Source of the DNA: Gammaproteobacteria bacterium UBA2955
GTDB taxonomy: Bacteria; Pseudomonadota; Gammaproteobacteria; Pseudomonadales; Azotimanducaceae
Length of the DNA stretch: 8,312 nt
Direction: 5' to 3'
Assembly: GCA_002348825.1 (NCBI GenBank)
Contig: DEBN01000082.1
Coordinates: 1 to 8,312, forward strand
The notes beneath the pieces are model-generated. The model was not told the DNA's origin, searched no databases, and saw only the letters and a list, made by a program, of their open reading frames with translations. A program made the translations under genes and the position numbers. Positions 6,988 through 8,312 of the stretch are shown piece after piece (within the stretch, counting starts at the first letter, position 1; every line of letters begins with the position of its first letter).

Positions 6988-7010
6988 CATCATCAAATGA
7001 TGCATCGATG
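6988..7010. repeat. Cluster of overlapping palindromes upstream of hrcA
   Basis: CATCAT-CAA-ATGATG (6988-7002) is a perfect 6+3+6 inverted repeat. It overlaps two 8-bp palindromes, GATGCATC (6999-7006) and CATCGATG (7003-7010). The cluster ends 9 bp before an extended -10 element, in the space where a -35 would be expected. The position suits an operator for hrcA, recN or both; the binding protein is unknown and the site is not CIRCE. Confidence 0.45.
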
Positions 7011-7019
7011 TGGTTTGGC

Positions 7020-7028
7020 TGGTATAAA
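7020..7028 (+). promoter_or_regulatory. Possible hrcA promoter (extended -10)
   Basis: TGGTATAAA fits the extended -10 pattern TGnTATAAT with one mismatch. Nothing close to TTGACA lies 16-18 bp upstream, as is common for extended -10 promoters. Transcription would start near 7035, leaving a leader of about 70 nt before the hrcA ATG at 7105. Confidence 0.45.
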
Positions 7029-7104
7029 TTTCCCACGCCCAAGGCATAGAAGTCGATGAACCGATCAGTACATACCCAAAGCTTGAGAACTAGGACGCTG
7101 GACA

Positions 7105-8175
7105 ATGACGGATACTGATCTGACAGGCACTTCGACTGCCGCAGTGGACCCTGACCCTCGGGCCAAACAATTACTCAAACTATTAGTAGAGCATTACATC
7201 GCTGAAGGTACCCCGGTCGCGTCTAAAGCGCTGGCAACCCTCCCAGGCGTGGCGGTGTCGTCGGCGACCGTGAGGAATGTCATGAGCGATCTCGAGTCCA
7301 TGGGGCTCGTGCGGTCGCCACATACGTCGGCGGGTAAGATACCGACGCAGCAAGGGCTTCGCTTTTTTGTAGACACGCTGTTGAGTGTTGAGCCATGGAA
7401 TGAAGACCGTGTGCGCGAGGTTGAAGCCGAACTCGATCCTAACCTCAGCCCGTCGGAGCTTATCAGTACGGCTTCAGAGCTGTTGTCCCAGTTTACCCAG
7501 ATGACCTGTTTGATAACGACGCCGCGACGCAACCAGAGCCACTTGCGCCAATTGGAATTTTTACGGCTTGACGATCAACGAGTACTGGTCATTTTGGTGT
7601 TGAACGATCGAGATGTGCAAAACCGTGTCATTCACTTGGACCAGAGCTTTAGTGACCAGGAACTATCTCAGGCGGCAAATTTGCTGAACCAAGAATTTGG
7701 TGGCCGTCCTCTCGAAGAAATGCGCGAGGCCGTATTTTCCAGCATGCGAGCCGATCGTGAACGCATGGACGCGGTGTTGCAAAGTGCGCTAACGATGGCT
7801 GAAAGCGCCCTACCTGCTGAGCGCGCCGCCACTGAGGATCAGGAGTTAGTGGTCAGTGGCGAGCGGCGGTTATTGGATTTCACAGCAGATACGGATATTG
7901 CACGGGCGCTGTTCGATGCGATTTCCCGCAAAGGCCGTGTGCTGCATTTGCTCGACCAGTGCCTGCAAAGCACAGGCGTACAACTCTATATCGGGCAGGA
8001 GTCCGGCTATCGCCCCTTGGGTGACATGTCCCTTGTGACCTCCTCTTATGAGGTCAACGGCCAGTTGGCCGGAGTGCTTGGAGTGATTGGCCCCACGCGC
8101 ATGGATTACAAGGATGTGATTCCGGTGGTCGATGTTACGGCTCGAGTGCTCAGCGCGGCGATGCGCAACGCCTGA
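7105..8175 (+). CDS. hrcA: Heat-inducible transcription repressor HrcA
   Basis: HrcA represses chaperone operons by binding CIRCE inverted repeats, and its folding depends on GroEL. The 356-residue protein is a little longer than the usual ~345 because of a polar N-terminal stretch before RAKQLLKLLVEHYI. The winged helix covers about 18-85, with VSSATVRNVMSDLESMGLV (51-69) as the recognition helix region and SPHTSAGKIPTQQGLRFFVD (71-90) as the wing and linker. The GAF-like C-terminal domain ends with the diagnostic LGVIGPTRMDYKDVIPVVD (325-343). The ATG at 7105 has AGGA nine bases upstream. The gene is divergent from recN and followed by grpE after 120 bp. I see no full CIRCE element in the window, so its operators, perhaps at groES or dnaK, must lie elsewhere. 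Confidence 0.97.
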   Translation: MTDTDLTGTSTAAVDPDPRAKQLLKLLVEHYIAEGTPVASKALATLPGVAVSSATVRNVMSDLESMGLVRSPHTSAGKIPTQQGLRFFVDTLLSVEPWNEDRVREVEAELDPNLSPSELISTASELLSQFTQMTCLITTPRRNQSHLRQLEFLRLDDQRVLVILVLNDRDVQNRVIHLDQSFSDQELSQAANLLNQEFGGRPLEEMREAVFSSMRADRERMDAVLQSALTMAESALPAERAATEDQELVVSGERRLLDFTADTDIARALFDAISRKGRVLHLLDQCLQSTGVQLYIGQESGYRPLGDMSLVTSSYEVNGQLAGVLGVIGPTRMDYKDVIPVVDVTARVLSAAMRNA

Positions 8176-8212
8176 GGAATGTGACAACTCAAAGCGCTGC
8201 ACGGTCCTAAAA

Positions 8213-8291
8213 GTTCCCTGTTTTATCCGCGCTTAGCCCTTGTTTTCGCGGCTTGTAGCCGCATATAAGCGCGACGGATCAGACAGGGGGC
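8213..8291 (+). promoter_or_regulatory. Long hairpin in the hrcA-grpE leader that buries the grpE ribosome-binding site
   Basis: Bases 8213-8223 pair with 8281-8291 (11 pairs, three of them G-U), 8225-8228 with 8276-8279, and 8229-8235 (GCGCTTA) with 8266-8272 (TAAGCGC). These are interrupted only by a T/C mismatch and a 3-nt bulge (8273-8275). The 30-nt loop holds a second perfect stem, GCGGCT-TGT-AGCCGC (8248-8262). The outer stem includes all of AGGGGG (8285-8290), the ribosome-binding site for the ATG at 8296. In an RNA reading through from hrcA this would block grpE translation. The weak, wobble-rich outer stem resembles an RNA thermometer in design but matches neither the ROSE nor the FourU class. 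No T-run follows, so it is not a terminator. Pairing is seen in the sequence; the role is inferred. Confidence 0.6.
8239..8266 (+). promoter_or_regulatory. Sigma-32-like promoter for grpE
   Basis: CCCTTGTTT (8237-8245) resembles the heat-shock -35 (CCCTTGAAA). After 14 bp, CCGCATAT (8259-8266) resembles the -10 (CCCCATNT). Overlapping it, TTGTTT (8240-8245) and TATAAG (8264-8269), 18 bp apart, also make a fair sigma-70 promoter. Transcription would begin around 8272-8275, leaving a leader of about 22 nt that carries the AGGGGG site but lacks the left arm of the hairpin. Confidence 0.5.
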
Positions 8292-8295
8292 GCGC

Positions 8296-8312
8296 ATGAG
8301 CGACAACGATAA
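8296..8312 (+). CDS. grpE: Start of a gene cut by the window end, probably grpE
   Basis: An ATG at 8296 preceded by AGGGGG (8285-8290) opens a frame reading M-S-D-N-D before the window ends. Five residues cannot identify a protein. The call rests on the conserved hrcA-grpE-dnaK-dnaJ order, the acidic polar start typical of GrpE, and a heat-shock-type promoter just upstream. GrpE is the nucleotide exchange factor of the DnaK chaperone. Confidence 0.6.

Noticed and set aside
6920..7105. N-terminal extension of recN up to a TTG at 7105
   Set aside because: The extra 62 residues do not resemble RecN, which normally begins at MLxQLxIxN; the extension would fill the divergent promoter region.
6920..7125. 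LexA box controlling recN
   Set aside because: No CTG-N10-CAG was found. CTG-N8-CAG at 6972-6985 has the wrong spacing, and CTGATCTGACAG inside hrcA is too short.
8233..8259. CIRCE element upstream of grpE
   Set aside because: The left half TTAGCCCTT matches 7 of 9 positions, but the right half at the required 9-nt spacing matches only 3 of 9.
8213..8291. Intrinsic terminator after hrcA
   Set aside because: The hairpin is long and interrupted, and it is followed by a G-rich ribosome-binding site, not a T-run.

Overview
This window looks like core chromosome of a gammaproteobacterium with moderate GC, by eye about 55%. The evidence is a run of housekeeping genes that cluster in that class: smpB, ratA, rnfH, bamE, recN and hrcA, and then what is almost certainly the start of grpE. 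I see no mobile element, CRISPR array, tRNA or rRNA. HrcA, a repressor absent from enteric bacteria, next to recN recalls the Xanthomonas-type arrangement, but the genus cannot be read from the sequence.

Layout. From 1 to 2096 on the + strand lies a compact three-gene unit: a secreted TPR/Sel1-repeat protein cut by the left edge, an 81-residue winged-helix-like protein, and a divergent lumazine synthase (RibH type II-like). smpB (2093-2572, -) converges on it with a 4-bp overlap. A 137-bp divergent spacer holding a perfect 19-nt palindrome separates smpB from a + strand unit. That unit is an 11-segment neurotransmitter:sodium symporter (2710-4083), ratA (GTG start, 4089-4529) and rnfH (4529-4822), all nearly touching. 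bamE (4819-5208, -) converges on rnfH, again overlapping by 4 bp at CTAA. recN (5279-6919, -) lies 70 bp upstream of bamE on the same strand and is divergent from hrcA (7105-8175, +). An intergenic leader (8176-8295) leads to the grpE start at 8296, where the window ends.

How the genes work together. SmpB with tmRNA rescues stalled ribosomes. BamE is a lipoprotein of the outer-membrane beta-barrel assembly machine. RatA and RnfH are a conserved small pair, one a START/Coq10-like fold and one ubiquitin-like. RecN acts in double-strand break repair. HrcA and GrpE belong to heat-shock control and the DnaK chaperone cycle. The grouping is a conserved neighbourhood rather than one pathway.

Most worth a second look: (1) the hrcA-grpE leader, where a long imperfect hairpin (8213-8291) pairs the whole grpE ribosome-binding site while a sigma-32-like promoter lies in its loop; (2) the divergent lumazine synthase coupled to a small winged-helix protein; (3) perfect palindromes upstream of the symporter and of hrcA; (4) the absence of fur from its usual place beside bamE.
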